This document shows, piece by piece, positions 28,279 through 37,634 of a stretch of DNA of 64,000 bases. Each line of letters opens with the position of its first letter. Position 1 is the first letter of the stretch. Made by a program: the position numbers and the translations under genes. Under the pieces are notes generated by a model. That model did not search any database. It was not told where the DNA came from and saw only the letters and a list, made by a program, of their open reading frames with translations. The DNA comes from Sphingobacteriaceae bacterium (GTDB taxonomy: Bacteria > Bacteroidota > Bacteroidia > B-17B0 > Aurantibacillaceae), in contig NVQB01000001.1 in NCBI GenBank assembly GCA_002319075.1, forward strand, positions 5,146,001 to 5,210,000, in the 5' to 3' direction.

Positions 28279-28734
28279 TCAATGTGCTTTTTTTTCAAGT
28301 TTGTAAACGTACCAGGCTATTGATCCAAAACTCCCCCCGGTTTTCTGATAAAGCTTCCGGGCCGGAACATTGTTCATCTCAGTTCCCACATACATTTCCG
28401 GGATACCTCGTTTAGCGGCTATTTTTTTCAAGCATTCAATGAGTTCGGTCGCTATATTTCTTTTTCTATACGTTTCATCAACCCCTATTTCATAAAGAAA
28501 AATCTCATTTACTTCTTCCTTATACATGGGTAGTTCAAACGCCGTTAAGCCACCTACCACCTTATCGCCATCCATAGCCACAAGCATGTGAAAATCATCC
28601 CGTACAAGTAAATTTCTTAAATAATAATCAGATGGAGCAACAGGCTGAGGAACCAAATCGTCTTCCTGGAACCAAAGAATTAACGTCCTGGCAAGAGTGG
28701 TCTCTGTTTCTTCAAGTTTTTTGTAGCTTATCAT
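28279..28734 (-). CDS. GNAT acetyltransferase resembling the AAC(3)-I aminoglycoside acetyltransferase group
   Basis: 151 residues. VVGGLTAFELPMYKEEVNEI followed by FLYEIGVDETYRKRNIATEL runs parallel to the core of AAC(3)-I enzymes, which have a VVGGLAAYEL strand, an acidic E(I/V) segment and an RRRGIATALI helix start. The acetyl-CoA loop here has Asn in place of the usual glycine (RKRNIA). Length and domain order fit. Chromosomal relatives of AAC(3)-I in environmental Bacteroidota are common and mostly untested, so this shows relatedness, not resistance. No mobile-element or integron signature surrounds it. Confidence 0.75.
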   Translation of the reverse strand: MISYKKLEETETTLARTLILWFQEDDLVPQPVAPSDYYLRNLLVRDDFHMLVAMDGDKVVGGLTAFELPMYKEEVNEIFLYEIGVDETYRKRNIATELIECLKKIAAKRGIPEMYVGTEMNNVPARKLYQKTGGSFGSIAWYVYKLEKKAH

Positions 28735-28761
28735 AGAACTGATTTTTAATCAATATAAAAC

Positions 28762-28795
28762 AAAAAACGCCATTACGTTTCTGTAATGGCGTTTT
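28762..28795 (-). terminator. Terminator of the moxR-fahA operon
   Basis: A 13-bp stem AAAACGCCATTAC/GTAATGGCGTTTT (28764-28776 with 28783-28795) has a 6-nt loop. The A run at 28762-28767 gives the U run on the minus strand. Confidence 0.88.
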
Positions 28796-28811
28796 AATTT
28801 CTTTGTCTTCT

Positions 28812-30062
28812 TTATTTTGCGGGCATAACTTTTGCCACACATTCGCCGAAGCCCAGCCGAATGCCGTCTTTTTCGCAATACCCCTTAATAATTATTGTAT
28901 CATTGTCGTTTACAAATTTACGCTCCGATCCATCTTTTAAAGTAATCGGTTTTGTCCCCCTCCAGGTAAGCTCCATCATACTTCCATATTCTTTTGGATC
29001 TGGTCCACTGATGGTGCCACTTCCCATTAAATCTCCAGTATTTACATTACATCCGTTTACTGTGTGATGCGCTAACTGTTGCTCCATGGTCCAGTACATA
29101 TATTTATAATTGGACGAACAGATAAGATTATCTTCTCCGTTTTCTGGTTTTAAAAACACGTCTAATTTAATATCAAGATTTTTATCTCCGCTGTATTCAA
29201 GATAAGGCAAGACTTTCGGATCCTGCACATATCCTTTTGTGCGGAAAGGTTCCAGCGCTTCTAACGTTACAATCCAGGGAGAAATAGTACTCGCGAAATT
29301 CTTAGCAAGAAAGGGCCCAAGCGGCACATATTCCCATGTTTGAATGTCTCTTGCACTCCAATCATTAAACAAAACCATTCCAAAAATATAATCGTCTGCT
29401 TTTTCTGTGCTGATGCTATCTCCCATTTGTGTAGATTTTCCAATAACAAAAGCGGTCTCCAGTTCAATGTCCAGTAATTTGGTGGGACCAAAAACCGGTA
29501 ATTCAGCATCAGCGGGTTTTTGCTGACCTTTTGGACGGTAGAAAGAATGACCGCTTACACAAACGCTACTAGCCCTGCCATGATAGCCTACAGGCAAATG
29601 TTTCCAATTCGGCATCAAAGCATTTTTTGGATCGCGAATCATAGCTCCAATATTGGTGGCATGATCAATGCTACTATAAAAGTCAGTGTAATCACCCACT
29701 CTAACAGGCATTAGAAGTTTTACATCCGTTTGCTTCTTAAATACCTTAGAGAACAATTCTTTATCTGTTTTTAAAGATGAATCAGAACTTAAAAGTTTAA
29801 TTATGGAAGTCCTAACAGCATTTGTTATGGGTTTTCCCAAATCAATAAAGTCGTTTAAAAATTGCGCGTCTAAAACAGACTTATCAACCTGTAAAAGTCC
29901 GGCATCAGCCAGTTCATAAAGGTCAATAATATAGTCACCAATGGCTGAAGCAGCGCGGTGTTTCACGGATTTATCGCTATAAATTCCAAAAGGAATATTA
30001 TGGATAGAAAAATCGGATTTTACATCCACTTCTAACCATGATGTTAAAGTTTTATCAGACAT
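28812..30062 (-). CDS. fahA: Fumarylacetoacetase
   Basis: 416 residues, the usual length. It catalyses the last step of tyrosine/phenylalanine catabolism, splitting 4-fumarylacetoacetate into fumarate and acetoacetate. The N-terminal domain (NIPFGIYS) is present, followed by metal and active-site motifs: DFYSSIDHATNIGAMIRD, PVGYHGRASSVCVSG, LDIELETAFVIGK with the metal-binding Glu pair, FNDWSARDIQTWEY and LGPFLAKNFASTISPWIV. It is the third gene of a tight operon behind a 168-residue unknown protein (2-bp gap) and moxR. Other homogentisate-pathway genes are not in the window. Confidence 0.95.
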   Translation of the reverse strand: MSDKTLTSWLEVDVKSDFSIHNIPFGIYSDKSVKHRAASAIGDYIIDLYELADAGLLQVDKSVLDAQFLNDFIDLGKPITNAVRTSIIKLLSSDSSLKTDKELFSKVFKKQTDVKLLMPVRVGDYTDFYSSIDHATNIGAMIRDPKNALMPNWKHLPVGYHGRASSVCVSGHSFYRPKGQQKPADAELPVFGPTKLLDIELETAFVIGKSTQMGDSISTEKADDYIFGMVLFNDWSARDIQTWEYVPLGPFLAKNFASTISPWIVTLEALEPFRTKGYVQDPKVLPYLEYSGDKNLDIKLDVFLKPENGEDNLICSSNYKYMYWTMEQQLAHHTVNGCNVNTGDLMGSGTISGPDPKEYGSMMELTWRGTKPITLKDGSERKFVNDNDTIIIKGYCEKDGIRLGFGECVAKVMPAK

Positions 30063-30064
30063 AC

Positions 30065-30571
30065 TTAAGAAATTCTTGCTTTAATATTATCAACCAGGTC
30101 GCTCACCAACTCTTTGTTCGGACTTTTTTCAGACTGCGCAATTTCCATCGCTTGGGTCAGTGTTTTCTCATCCAAAACCCCTTCGATACTTTCTACTACC
30201 GATAAAGATTCAAGAGCTAACTGAAAATCATCATGCGTTGCAAGTTTTACAAAATCCAAAAAATACGGTGTAAAATCCAGGCCACATTCCCAACAAGCTG
30301 CAGCTATAATGGTTTTTTCGCTCACGCGCTGCGCAGTTTGCAAAGCATCCATCATCACTTTTTGCGAATTGGTTTCTTTTAATTTTGAAAAGATAGCTTC
30401 ACTTTCCTGGCGGGTAATGCCCTTCTCCATTAAGGATTCAAGAAGATCTGCTGTACTATTTTCTTTTTTATTAAACCCTTCACGCCCTATAATCAGCGTA
30501 CTGTATTCTTCTTCGTTAAATAGTTTTTCAGGATCAAACGCATCCTCATCTAATAATTCATCAACTCCCAT
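30065..30571 (-). CDS. Unknown acidic cytoplasmic protein in the moxR-fahA operon
   Basis: 168 residues with no signal peptide or membrane segment. The N-terminus is acidic (ELLDEDAFDPEKLFNEEE) and the rest is predicted helical with SEKTIIAAACWECGLDFTPY and LATHDDFQLALESLSVVE. The helical repeat-like C-terminal half could be a protein-interaction module. I do not recognise the family. It sits 7 bp after moxR and 2 bp before fahA, so it is cotranscribed with both. A link to MoxR chaperone activity is possible but unproven. Confidence 0.7.
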   Translation of the reverse strand: MGVDELLDEDAFDPEKLFNEEEYSTLIIGREGFNKKENSTADLLESLMEKGITRQESEAIFSKLKETNSQKVMMDALQTAQRVSEKTIIAAACWECGLDFTPYFLDFVKLATHDDFQLALESLSVVESIEGVLDEKTLTQAMEIAQSEKSPNKELVSDLVDNIKARIS

Positions 30572-30578
30572 TTTTCTC

Positions 30579-31547
30579 TTACAATAATTGTTTAATAATT
30601 TCTTCTACAGTAACACCCTCTGCTTCTGCTTTATAATTTAATACCACGCGGTGACGAAGGATAGGCACTGCAATGGCTTTTACATCTTCAATATCCGGAC
30701 TAAATTTTCCATTCATGGCAGCGTGACATTTTGCGCCAATAATAAGGTACTGAGATGCACGCGGACCGGCCCCCCACTGTAAATACTTTTTAGCCACTTC
30801 TGTAGTATGCTCACTATTTAAACGTGTTTTATGAACCAATTTAACAGCATACTCAATCACATTATCCGCTACCGGAATTTTACGGATCAATTCCTGGAAG
30901 AATACTATTTCTTCTGCATTTAATACTTTATTTAATTTTGCTTTTTTATCGGAGGTGGTCAATTTTACAACCTGTAACTCCTCAGCAAATTTTGGATAAT
31001 CTAACCATACATTAAACATAAACCTGTCTAACTGCGCTTCCGGCAAAGGGTATGTTCCCTCCTGCTCTATAGGATTTTGCGTTGCCAATACAAAGAATGG
31101 ATTATCTAAAATATATTTTTTTCCCGCAGCTGTAACCTGTCTCTCCTGCATGGCTTCTAACAAAGCAGCTTGAGTCTTAGGCGGGGTACGGTTAATCTCA
31201 TCGGCAAGAATAATGTTTGAAAACAAAGGTCCTTTTATAAACTGAAAGTGACGTTGTTCATCAAGAATCTCGCTTCCAATAATATCGCTGGGCATTAAAT
31301 CGGGAGTAAACTGAATACGGTTAAAACTCAAACCCAAAGCATCGGCAATGGTATTTACCAATAAAGTTTTCGCTAATCCGGGTACACCCACTAACAAACA
31401 ATGTCCCCTGCTAAAGATAGAAATCAGGACATTTTTTACTGTCTCCTCCTGACCAACAATTACTTTTCCAATTTCAGCCGTAAGTTCTTTGTGCTTTGCA
31501 ACGAAAGCTTCAATAGCTTCGGTATCACTTTTATAATTTGTAGACAT
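30579..31547 (-). CDS. moxR: MoxR-family AAA+ ATPase
   Basis: 322 residues. Walker A is GVPGLAKT (residues 54-61), Walker B is IILADEIN, and the sensor/arginine-finger segment includes LATQNPIEQEGTYPLPEAQL and DRFMFNVWLDYP. A C-terminal lid domain (RASQYLIIGAKCHAAMNG) completes the fold. MoxR ATPases act as chaperones that assemble or activate metal-binding or VWA-domain complexes. The usual downstream DUF58 and VWA genes are absent here; instead the operon continues with an unknown gene and fahA. Confidence 0.93.
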   Translation of the reverse strand: MSTNYKSDTEAIEAFVAKHKELTAEIGKVIVGQEETVKNVLISIFSRGHCLLVGVPGLAKTLLVNTIADALGLSFNRIQFTPDLMPSDIIGSEILDEQRHFQFIKGPLFSNIILADEINRTPPKTQAALLEAMQERQVTAAGKKYILDNPFFVLATQNPIEQEGTYPLPEAQLDRFMFNVWLDYPKFAEELQVVKLTTSDKKAKLNKVLNAEEIVFFQELIRKIPVADNVIEYAVKLVHKTRLNSEHTTEVAKKYLQWGAGPRASQYLIIGAKCHAAMNGKFSPDIEDVKAIAVPILRHRVVLNYKAEAEGVTVEEIIKQLL

Positions 31548-31684
31548 AGGGTACTAAGATACATATAAAATTAAATTTCAGGCCTTCGAAAAGAACAGAA
31601 TAGTCTGAGGTTTTTTATTTTTTTGGGAAATTCATAGCAAGAAATACTACTTTCTAAAGTTGCCATTTCAGCAACCGATTTCAT

Positions 31685-33364
31685 CTAATTTTTGACTACT
31701 TCCACCAAAATATAACCAAACTTAGACCGGTTAAAATCCATTGTTTTTTTTGCAGGAACTACTACTTTTTGATTGGTATTAGAAGGATACAGAACGTAAC
31801 ATGTGTCTTTATAATCAAGAGCTACTTTCATCGAAAAATCCTCACGCAAGTTATTTTTCCATTTGTATGTCATGGTTGAGTGTAGCGAATCCATAGGGAT
31901 AAAAGAATATTCAAGAATAGGCGGCTGCACCTGGTTCAGGTAAATATCAAAATAGGGACTAAAATCTCTGCCTGATGCTTGATTAAAAAGCTGAATGAAT
32001 TGCGCTGTACGGATATTACTTTTGGCGAAAACCTTCTGCGCTTTTTTAAGAATACCGAAAAACAAAGCGTCATTGTTTAACTGACGGCGTAAGGTATGAA
32101 GAAGCATGGCGCCCTTCGCATAAATATCCTGGTCTTGTGAGTGAATCATAGCGTTGTAATTGACCTCATACTTTTTAAGAACCGGCCGTTTGTTCTGTAC
32201 AGTTGTTGCATAGTACCGCACAAAATTGTTGTAATCATCCGCCCCGTAAAGCCCCTCAGCCGATACAAACTCGCAAAACGTAGCGAACCCTTCGTGAAGC
32301 CAGATGTCTGCGTAGTCGTAACCCGTAATATTATTTCCCCACCATTCATGACCTAACTCATGAGCAAGAGTAACACTCATTTTTTTATGATCGTAATAAT
32401 ACCCCTCTCCCATTGAAATACCCGATTGATGTTCCATAGCATTGTTATGCAAATTCGATTCAATAAACTTGCAACCGTCATTCCACCAGGGGAAAACGCC
32501 GAAGAGATTTTCATAATTACGCATAAGCAAAGGCACCTGGTCGTAAAAAGTATCAGCCTTAGCTTTATTGTAACTCAAAACGTATATTTCGATCTTTCTT
32601 TTTTGCTTGTTAATGTCGGTATAATCTTTTTCCAACTCTACATAGTCTCCCACATTGAACGAGATGTTATAAATGTTAATAGGATTCATCACCGCCCAGT
32701 TAAATATAGTTTCATCTGGAGTATCTCTTATACCTAAAAATTTTCCATTTGCTATGCCCGATAAACCTTTTGGTACGCCCACCCTGATAAAACAGCTGTC
32801 TGGTTCGTCTCCCAAAAGCATTTTGCAGGGGATCAGGTGTTGGGGTCCAACACCTTCTGTAGAAGTACAGACCAACGGTTTATTGTTCTTGTCTTTTCTC
32901 CAGTAAACGGTGCTATAGCTTAGAACATTTATAGGTTTCCCGTGATAAAAAATTTCCAAAAGCACTTTGTCATTTTTTTGAAGTTCTTTAGAAAAGGTAA
33001 AGTATACAATATCTTTTTTCCGAGTCCACTTTTTTAAAGGAACAGTACTCTTAACACTATCTATTTTCATGTGCCTTTCAAAATCCAGCATGATCTTTTT
33101 TTGGGCAGAATCCATTCGGAAATAAATTTTCATGACCGACTTAATCTTTTGCTTTTCCGGATCAACACTCACATACCAGTCGTAACAGGTAACATTGTAG
33201 GAGCTTCTCAGAGCATTTGTATTTGAGCCAACGTATTTTTCCCATTTATTAAAATGCGGTAAATGCGTTTTAGCAGAAGTATGATAATATTTAAGATAAG
33301 GACTGTACCTGCAGGATTGTAGTGCAGCGAACACTAACAGCGCAAAAAAGAAAATCTTTCTCAT
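31685..33364 (-). CDS. M1-family zinc metallopeptidase, predicted lipoprotein
   Basis: 559 residues. A signal ending ALQSC places a lipobox cysteine at about residue 18, so the protein is probably an outer- or inner-membrane lipoprotein. HELGHEWWG (from about residue 335) and a Glu 18 residues after the second His (WLHEGFATF) form the HExxH-x18-E zinc site of M1 aminopeptidases. The exopeptidase motif upstream reads NNAMEH where most M1 enzymes have GAMEN, so the terminal-amine-binding loop is altered. It lies 50 bp downstream of the TraB/GumN gene on the same strand. Likely a peptidase acting on exogenous or periplasmic peptides. Confidence 0.9.
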   Translation of the reverse strand: MRKIFFFALLVFAALQSCRYSPYLKYYHTSAKTHLPHFNKWEKYVGSNTNALRSSYNVTCYDWYVSVDPEKQKIKSVMKIYFRMDSAQKKIMLDFERHMKIDSVKSTVPLKKWTRKKDIVYFTFSKELQKNDKVLLEIFYHGKPINVLSYSTVYWRKDKNNKPLVCTSTEGVGPQHLIPCKMLLGDEPDSCFIRVGVPKGLSGIANGKFLGIRDTPDETIFNWAVMNPINIYNISFNVGDYVELEKDYTDINKQKRKIEIYVLSYNKAKADTFYDQVPLLMRNYENLFGVFPWWNDGCKFIESNLHNNAMEHQSGISMGEGYYYDHKKMSVTLAHELGHEWWGNNITGYDYADIWLHEGFATFCEFVSAEGLYGADDYNNFVRYYATTVQNKRPVLKKYEVNYNAMIHSQDQDIYAKGAMLLHTLRRQLNNDALFFGILKKAQKVFAKSNIRTAQFIQLFNQASGRDFSPYFDIYLNQVQPPILEYSFIPMDSLHSTMTYKWKNNLREDFSMKVALDYKDTCYVLYPSNTNQKVVVPAKKTMDFNRSKFGYILVEVVKN

Positions 33365-33414
33365 AATTGGGTTATGAGCCTATAATTCATTTTCAAAGTA
33401 AAGTGACAAAAAAA

Positions 33415-36400
33415 TTATTCGTAAGAGCCACCGCCCGATTGTGCCCTCTTGCGGAAGCCTAAGGAAAAGTAATCGAGAAGGTCGTTAATGTTTTCTTGTT
33501 CGCTTTTTGTATTATCAACGTAATATCCTGCCTGTACGATTTCCATTTTCGACGTAATGGCATCTTTAGAATTCTGAACAAACACAGCACTCCACTGTTC
33601 TTCTTCATTTTTTAATTTAAGACTTTTATAGATGTAAAGTTTGCCATTCTGATACTTGTTCGCTGCTTTCACTTCTTTTACAAGAATAAGACTATCTTTT
33701 TTCAACTTGTCTTTCTCATAGTTGTAAAAACTGGTAAGTTGCTTTTGACTGCTAAGCACAGATTCTATAAGGCTTTGTTGAGTCAAATATTTTTTATCAA
33801 ATTTATCAGTGAGCTTTTCTTTTTCAAGTTCGCTGTAAAAATAGGCGCGGGTAAATTTGTTTTTACAATAAAAGGCAACCAGCGTATCATTAATCACAAT
33901 GTTTTGTTTAAGCAAATCGATAGTAACGGGCATAGCAATACTTTGTGTTTTAATTTTTGTAATCTTTCCAAAAAACTGCTTTGTTTTTTCATCGGTTTTG
34001 TAAAACGGAGACAAAAGCCATGCATAGTTTACGAGGGGAGAACGGTTATAAGATTCAAGACTTCTTAAGTAACGCGACCCCTTGTAATTTGTGTTGTTAG
34101 CTAATCCTTCCAAACTTCCTTTAATTGTTTCGGCAAGCTCTTTTGCTGATTTCTCAAGATAATCAAAATTACCTTGCTCGCTCGCAGACGGAGCTCTCTG
34201 AGCCATGGGATTATAACGCTTTAACGCTAGGTTAGCGTCTATAAGAATATTGTCTTTTTGTTGAATATAAACGGCCGGTGTAATTATTTTTTTGCTAAGC
34301 ATGTCGGCCATAAGGCTATAAACGGCCTCTCGGTACTCATCGTACTTAGTAAGCGTTAACATTCCTGGAAAAAACTTCTTGCAGAGTTCCAGAGAGTCGT
34401 GTAAGGTCGAGAAGACATCTCCTACTGTATTACCGGCTCCCACTAGCGGCACCTCGCTCATTAAGAGGTTATAAAATTCGGTATACGAGTTTTGTGTTTT
34501 TAAATAAGCAAGCCCCTTTAAGAGACACAGTTGTAAATAAAAACTATCCGTATACTGTTTGTAAAGCGTTTTATAAGGCAGAATTATTTTTTCGTTTTCA
34601 ATCGTTCCTCCATTCACAAATAATTGCGCACGGCTATCCTCATTAACCAGGTTAAGTTTAGGGCTGGATAAAAACTTGACAAACTCATCACCAAAAGCCT
34701 TTTGAAAACCAATAGAATTAACCGAAACGTTGGCTTTTTGTCTTATCAGTGTATCGGTCGAAGCAAGGTCGTTAAGTAATTGACCAAATTTATTCTCGAA
34801 AATATTTTTGCCAACAATAGAATCAATCGGATGAAAAGACTCCATGAATTCTTTGGCCCAGCCTTTTAATCCAACAGTAGTATCGTAGGGTACCGAAAGT
34901 TCATGCATTAAACCATTTTTAATAAAGACTTTAACATCTATGGCTCTCGAAGTAGCGGTATCTTTCAAACTACAGGTATAAGTAAAAAGTCCATCTTTAA
35001 AGCCGGTTTTTTTATGGCTCACAAACATACTTGTTGTGCTTGTTAAAATCTTTGTAATCTTTTCATCAATCTCTTTGCTATCGCGGTAATCGTAGTCGTT
35101 ATATTTTTCGTAGGTAATATTTACATATTCATTGCTCGAAGGAGAATAATAAAACTTGTTCTCAGTTCTGAAATCAAAATCTTTTTTAACGGAATCTTTT
35201 TTAGTTCTACTTGCTTCATATGCTTTTGCATACGCCTCATTAAAACGGCTGAGAGCATTATCGCTTACTTCATCTTTCGCTTTAAAATAAAAATCTTTGT
35301 CCGTTACCTCCTTGATTGGATTTGTGAAATTGAAATCCATCAATTTAAATGACTTAAAAAAATCTGACTCAAAGGATGTTTCCTGTTCTGAAATTAAATA
35401 CACGAAATAATAGTGAACACCTCTGATGTAAACTTTACCGTGAAGGCTTGCTCCTGATGCATTTTTAGCGCTAAGCTCAATGCAGGGAAAGCCTTGTTCT
35501 GTCTTAGTTAATAAAGTAGTTGCCTCTTTAAACTTATAATTTAAAAGGATATTTTTCGCTAATTGATTTAACTCGAAAGTATCTTCTTCTAGATAACTAA
35601 AGTCATTGTATACAGCTTGTTGCACACCGTAGAATTGTTTTTTTGATTTACTGTAGGCATACAACTCTTCAACAATGCCGGCAACAGAAGCCCCTGAATG
35701 TTTGGAATAACTATAATCAGCCGGGAGATTTACGCTGAAACCTTTTGTTTTAGAGCTAAAATTGACAGGCTTATCTGATTTTGAGGAAAACTGAATTGAA
35801 TTAAAAAACTGCTTTGACTCTGTACTACTCGCATAATTGTGTTTTCCTCCAAGCTTAAACATAATAAGCTCCAGGTCAGTAAAAAAAATCTGGTAATGTT
35901 GTTCGTCACCGCGGCGTGTTTTATTGATAATTTCCAGGCCTTTAACCCCGGTATTACTTACAATTTCTTTTTTCAAGGTAATTTTTCCCGGAATGTTTTC
36001 AAACAATAAACTATCCGTTCTACGCATTAAAACTTCAGGAGTAACATTAAAAACCGGACCAAGATGTCTTAATCGCACAATAGTATAAAAGCTGCCATTA
36101 ACCATATCTGCGTAGATGTAGTATTTTAAATGCCCAATATTTACAATAGGATAAAGCTTACCAGGAAGGTTTACCGAGAAAAGCGAATCAGGAATAAATT
36201 GTTTTTGAAAACTCACAGGTTTAATTTGCTGATCTAATTCTTCACGTATTGTCGTACTTTTTTTAGAAACTTTTGGTGTTATAGGTTCAACTGTATACCC
36301 TTTTTTTCTTAGCAATTCAATAACGCCCTCGTCTCCTGGCAGGTGCGCTGCTCCTACACCACTAAAAAGAGCTTTGGTTTTTAAAACAGAATCTATTGTA

Positions 36401-37122
36401 TTTACAAAAAACACATTACGGTCGTTGATCAGGTAGCGTTGTGTATTTTTAGAACTGCCAAGTTTACTTAAGCTATCCAACTTATCGAGATTTCCTTCGC
36501 GGTACGCATCTTCAATAGTTTGTGTGCCGTAAGCAAAATTTCGCGAAGTTGTAGGTTCGGGATCTTCATCGGGTAAAGATGAAAGACGTGCCTTAATTTC
36601 AGATTGCGCAAAGTTTTCGAGGCTTATTAATTGTTTACCAAGTTTTGAGGCCGACTGATAAATAAACAAATCAATATATGTACTCTCTTCAAAATTTTCT
36701 TTGGTTTTGTTTTGTCTATAAAGCAATCCGTTAATGATATCTGGATCGTAACTTAAAATTCCCTGCAGCATTCTCTTTTCGGGAAACGATGCAGTAAAAG
36801 CATTCTTGTAGAAATCATTATTGTAGAAATTTGGATTGCGTAATTGGCTAAGTTCATCCAACTCTCCGGTACTTTCCATATTCTCCAGCCACTCCCCTGG
36901 ATTTGTTTCCAGTCCTACAACATCCACAGATTTAAGAGCATCGAAAAACTGTTCAGATAAGTAATAAGCAACACGGTTACTCACGTGCATGGTACCATAC
37001 AAATACGATGGCTTCTTTAATCCGTTACCACTTATTTTCCACAATAAAGCCGGATATTTTTTTGAAGATTGAGCGGAAAATAAAAAGGGTATTAGAATAA
37101 ATAAGACGATCAGTCGCTTCAT
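33415..37122 (-). CDS. Exceptionally long TraB/GumN-family secreted protein
   Basis: 1235 residues. The signal peptide ends FLFSA and is followed by Gln. Residues ~22-285 are a TraB/GumN (erythromycin-esterase-like, Tiki-related) domain, with YLYGTMHVS at ~41-49, VVGLETNPGEW, and FSGVGAAHLPGDEGVIELLRKKGY at ~253-276. The remaining ~950 residues are not part of that family. Two similar ~145-residue modules follow, opening FSVNLPGKLY (~315) and FSVNLPADYS (~462), each ending with an FF.S(I/F) segment. A third, weaker copy follows from ~655, then an alpha-helical region and a conserved-looking C-terminus. TraB/GumN proteins are putative metalloproteases. No sorting domain is visible at the C-terminus, so a periplasmic location is likely. 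Confidence 0.8.
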   Translation of the reverse strand: MKRLIVLFILIPFLFSAQSSKKYPALLWKISGNGLKKPSYLYGTMHVSNRVAYYLSEQFFDALKSVDVVGLETNPGEWLENMESTGELDELSQLRNPNFYNNDFYKNAFTASFPEKRMLQGILSYDPDIINGLLYRQNKTKENFEESTYIDLFIYQSASKLGKQLISLENFAQSEIKARLSSLPDEDPEPTTSRNFAYGTQTIEDAYREGNLDKLDSLSKLGSSKNTQRYLINDRNVFFVNTIDSVLKTKALFSGVGAAHLPGDEGVIELLRKKGYTVEPITPKVSKKSTTIREELDQQIKPVSFQKQFIPDSLFSVNLPGKLYPIVNIGHLKYYIYADMVNGSFYTIVRLRHLGPVFNVTPEVLMRRTDSLLFENIPGKITLKKEIVSNTGVKGLEIINKTRRGDEQHYQIFFTDLELIMFKLGGKHNYASSTESKQFFNSIQFSSKSDKPVNFSSKTKGFSVNLPADYSYSKHSGASVAGIVEELYAYSKSKKQFYGVQQAVYNDFSYLEEDTFELNQLAKNILLNYKFKEATTLLTKTEQGFPCIELSAKNASGASLHGKVYIRGVHYYFVYLISEQETSFESDFFKSFKLMDFNFTNPIKEVTDKDFYFKAKDEVSDNALSRFNEAYAKAYEASRTKKDSVKKDFDFRTENKFYYSPSSNEYVNITYEKYNDYDYRDSKEIDEKITKILTSTTSMFVSHKKTGFKDGLFTYTCSLKDTATSRAIDVKVFIKNGLMHELSVPYDTTVGLKGWAKEFMESFHPIDSIVGKNIFENKFGQLLNDLASTDTLIRQKANVSVNSIGFQKAFGDEFVKFLSSPKLNLVNEDSRAQLFVNGGTIENEKIILPYKTLYKQYTDSFYLQLCLLKGLAYLKTQNSYTEFYNLLMSEVPLVGAGNTVGDVFSTLHDSLELCKKFFPGMLTLTKYDEYREAVYSLMADMLSKKIITPAVYIQQKDNILIDANLALKRYNPMAQRAPSASEQGNFDYLEKSAKELAETIKGSLEGLANNTNYKGSRYLRSLESYNRSPLVNYAWLLSPFYKTDEKTKQFFGKITKIKTQSIAMPVTIDLLKQNIVINDTLVAFYCKNKFTRAYFYSELEKEKLTDKFDKKYLTQQSLIESVLSSQKQLTSFYNYEKDKLKKDSLILVKEVKAANKYQNGKLYIYKSLKLKNEEEQWSAVFVQNSKDAITSKMEIVQAGYYVDNTKSEQENINDLLDYFSLGFRKRAQSGGGSYE

Positions 37123-37277
37123 ATCTGAGTAAAAATTTTACACATAAACATAGTGATTTAATTTCGCAACATCAGGCAATTGTGGGGAATTTATTTTTTT
37201 TTGTGGAAAACGCTAAAAAGAGATCGATTGGCATTTTAAAACGCACAAATCTCTATAATACTAAAAAAATAAACTGA

Positions 37278-37526
37278 TTACTTTTTTGTATTGATAATAT
37301 CGTTAAACAGGTTATTAATCGCATCAATTGCTTTTCCCTTGATTTCGTTGATCTTATCAAAATCACTGTTTTCAATATCAATCAGAGAGCGTTTGTAGTT
37401 AAGAAGGTCGTTCACCGTTTTTTTGGTAGCCTTATACTCATTCATTTCCTCATGCATCTCCCTGATTGAAATTCTATTTTCAAAATCAGCAGAATTATTC
37501 AGATGATCGATATTTTCGCTTACCAT
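37278..37526 (-). CDS. Small charged helical protein, function unknown
   Basis: 82 residues, strongly charged and helical, with heptad-like spacing (RISIREMHEEMNEYKATKK, INEIKGKAIDAINNLFNDI). A short coiled coil is likely. There is no signal peptide. No family was recognised. It lies between trxB and the TraB/GumN gene on the same strand; the ATG follows 108 bp of intergenic DNA. The coding call rests on codon-like composition and a start in a normal place, so moderate confidence. Confidence 0.55.
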   Translation of the reverse strand: MVSENIDHLNNSADFENRISIREMHEEMNEYKATKKTVNDLLNYKRSLIDIENSDFDKINEIKGKAIDAINNLFNDIINTKK

Positions 37527-37590
37527 AGCTTAAAGGTTGTCAAAAAGCTGCAATAAGTCAAATAAGAAGGTGTCAGAAGTTATCAACAGA

Positions 37591-37620
37591 TTAAATGAGA
37601 AGGTTAACAACCCTCTCATT
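37591..37620 (-). terminator. Probable terminator of trxB
   Basis: The stem AATGAGA/TCTCATT (37594-37600 with 37614-37620) is extended inside by GGTT pairs around a small loop. It lies 14 bp beyond the trxB stop. The U run is weak. Confidence 0.5.
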
Positions 37621-37634
37621 CAGTATGAAATGGA

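Noticed and set aside
28279-28734. Acquired antibiotic-resistance gene
   Set aside because: Only family resemblance is visible; no mobile context and an altered acetyl-CoA loop.
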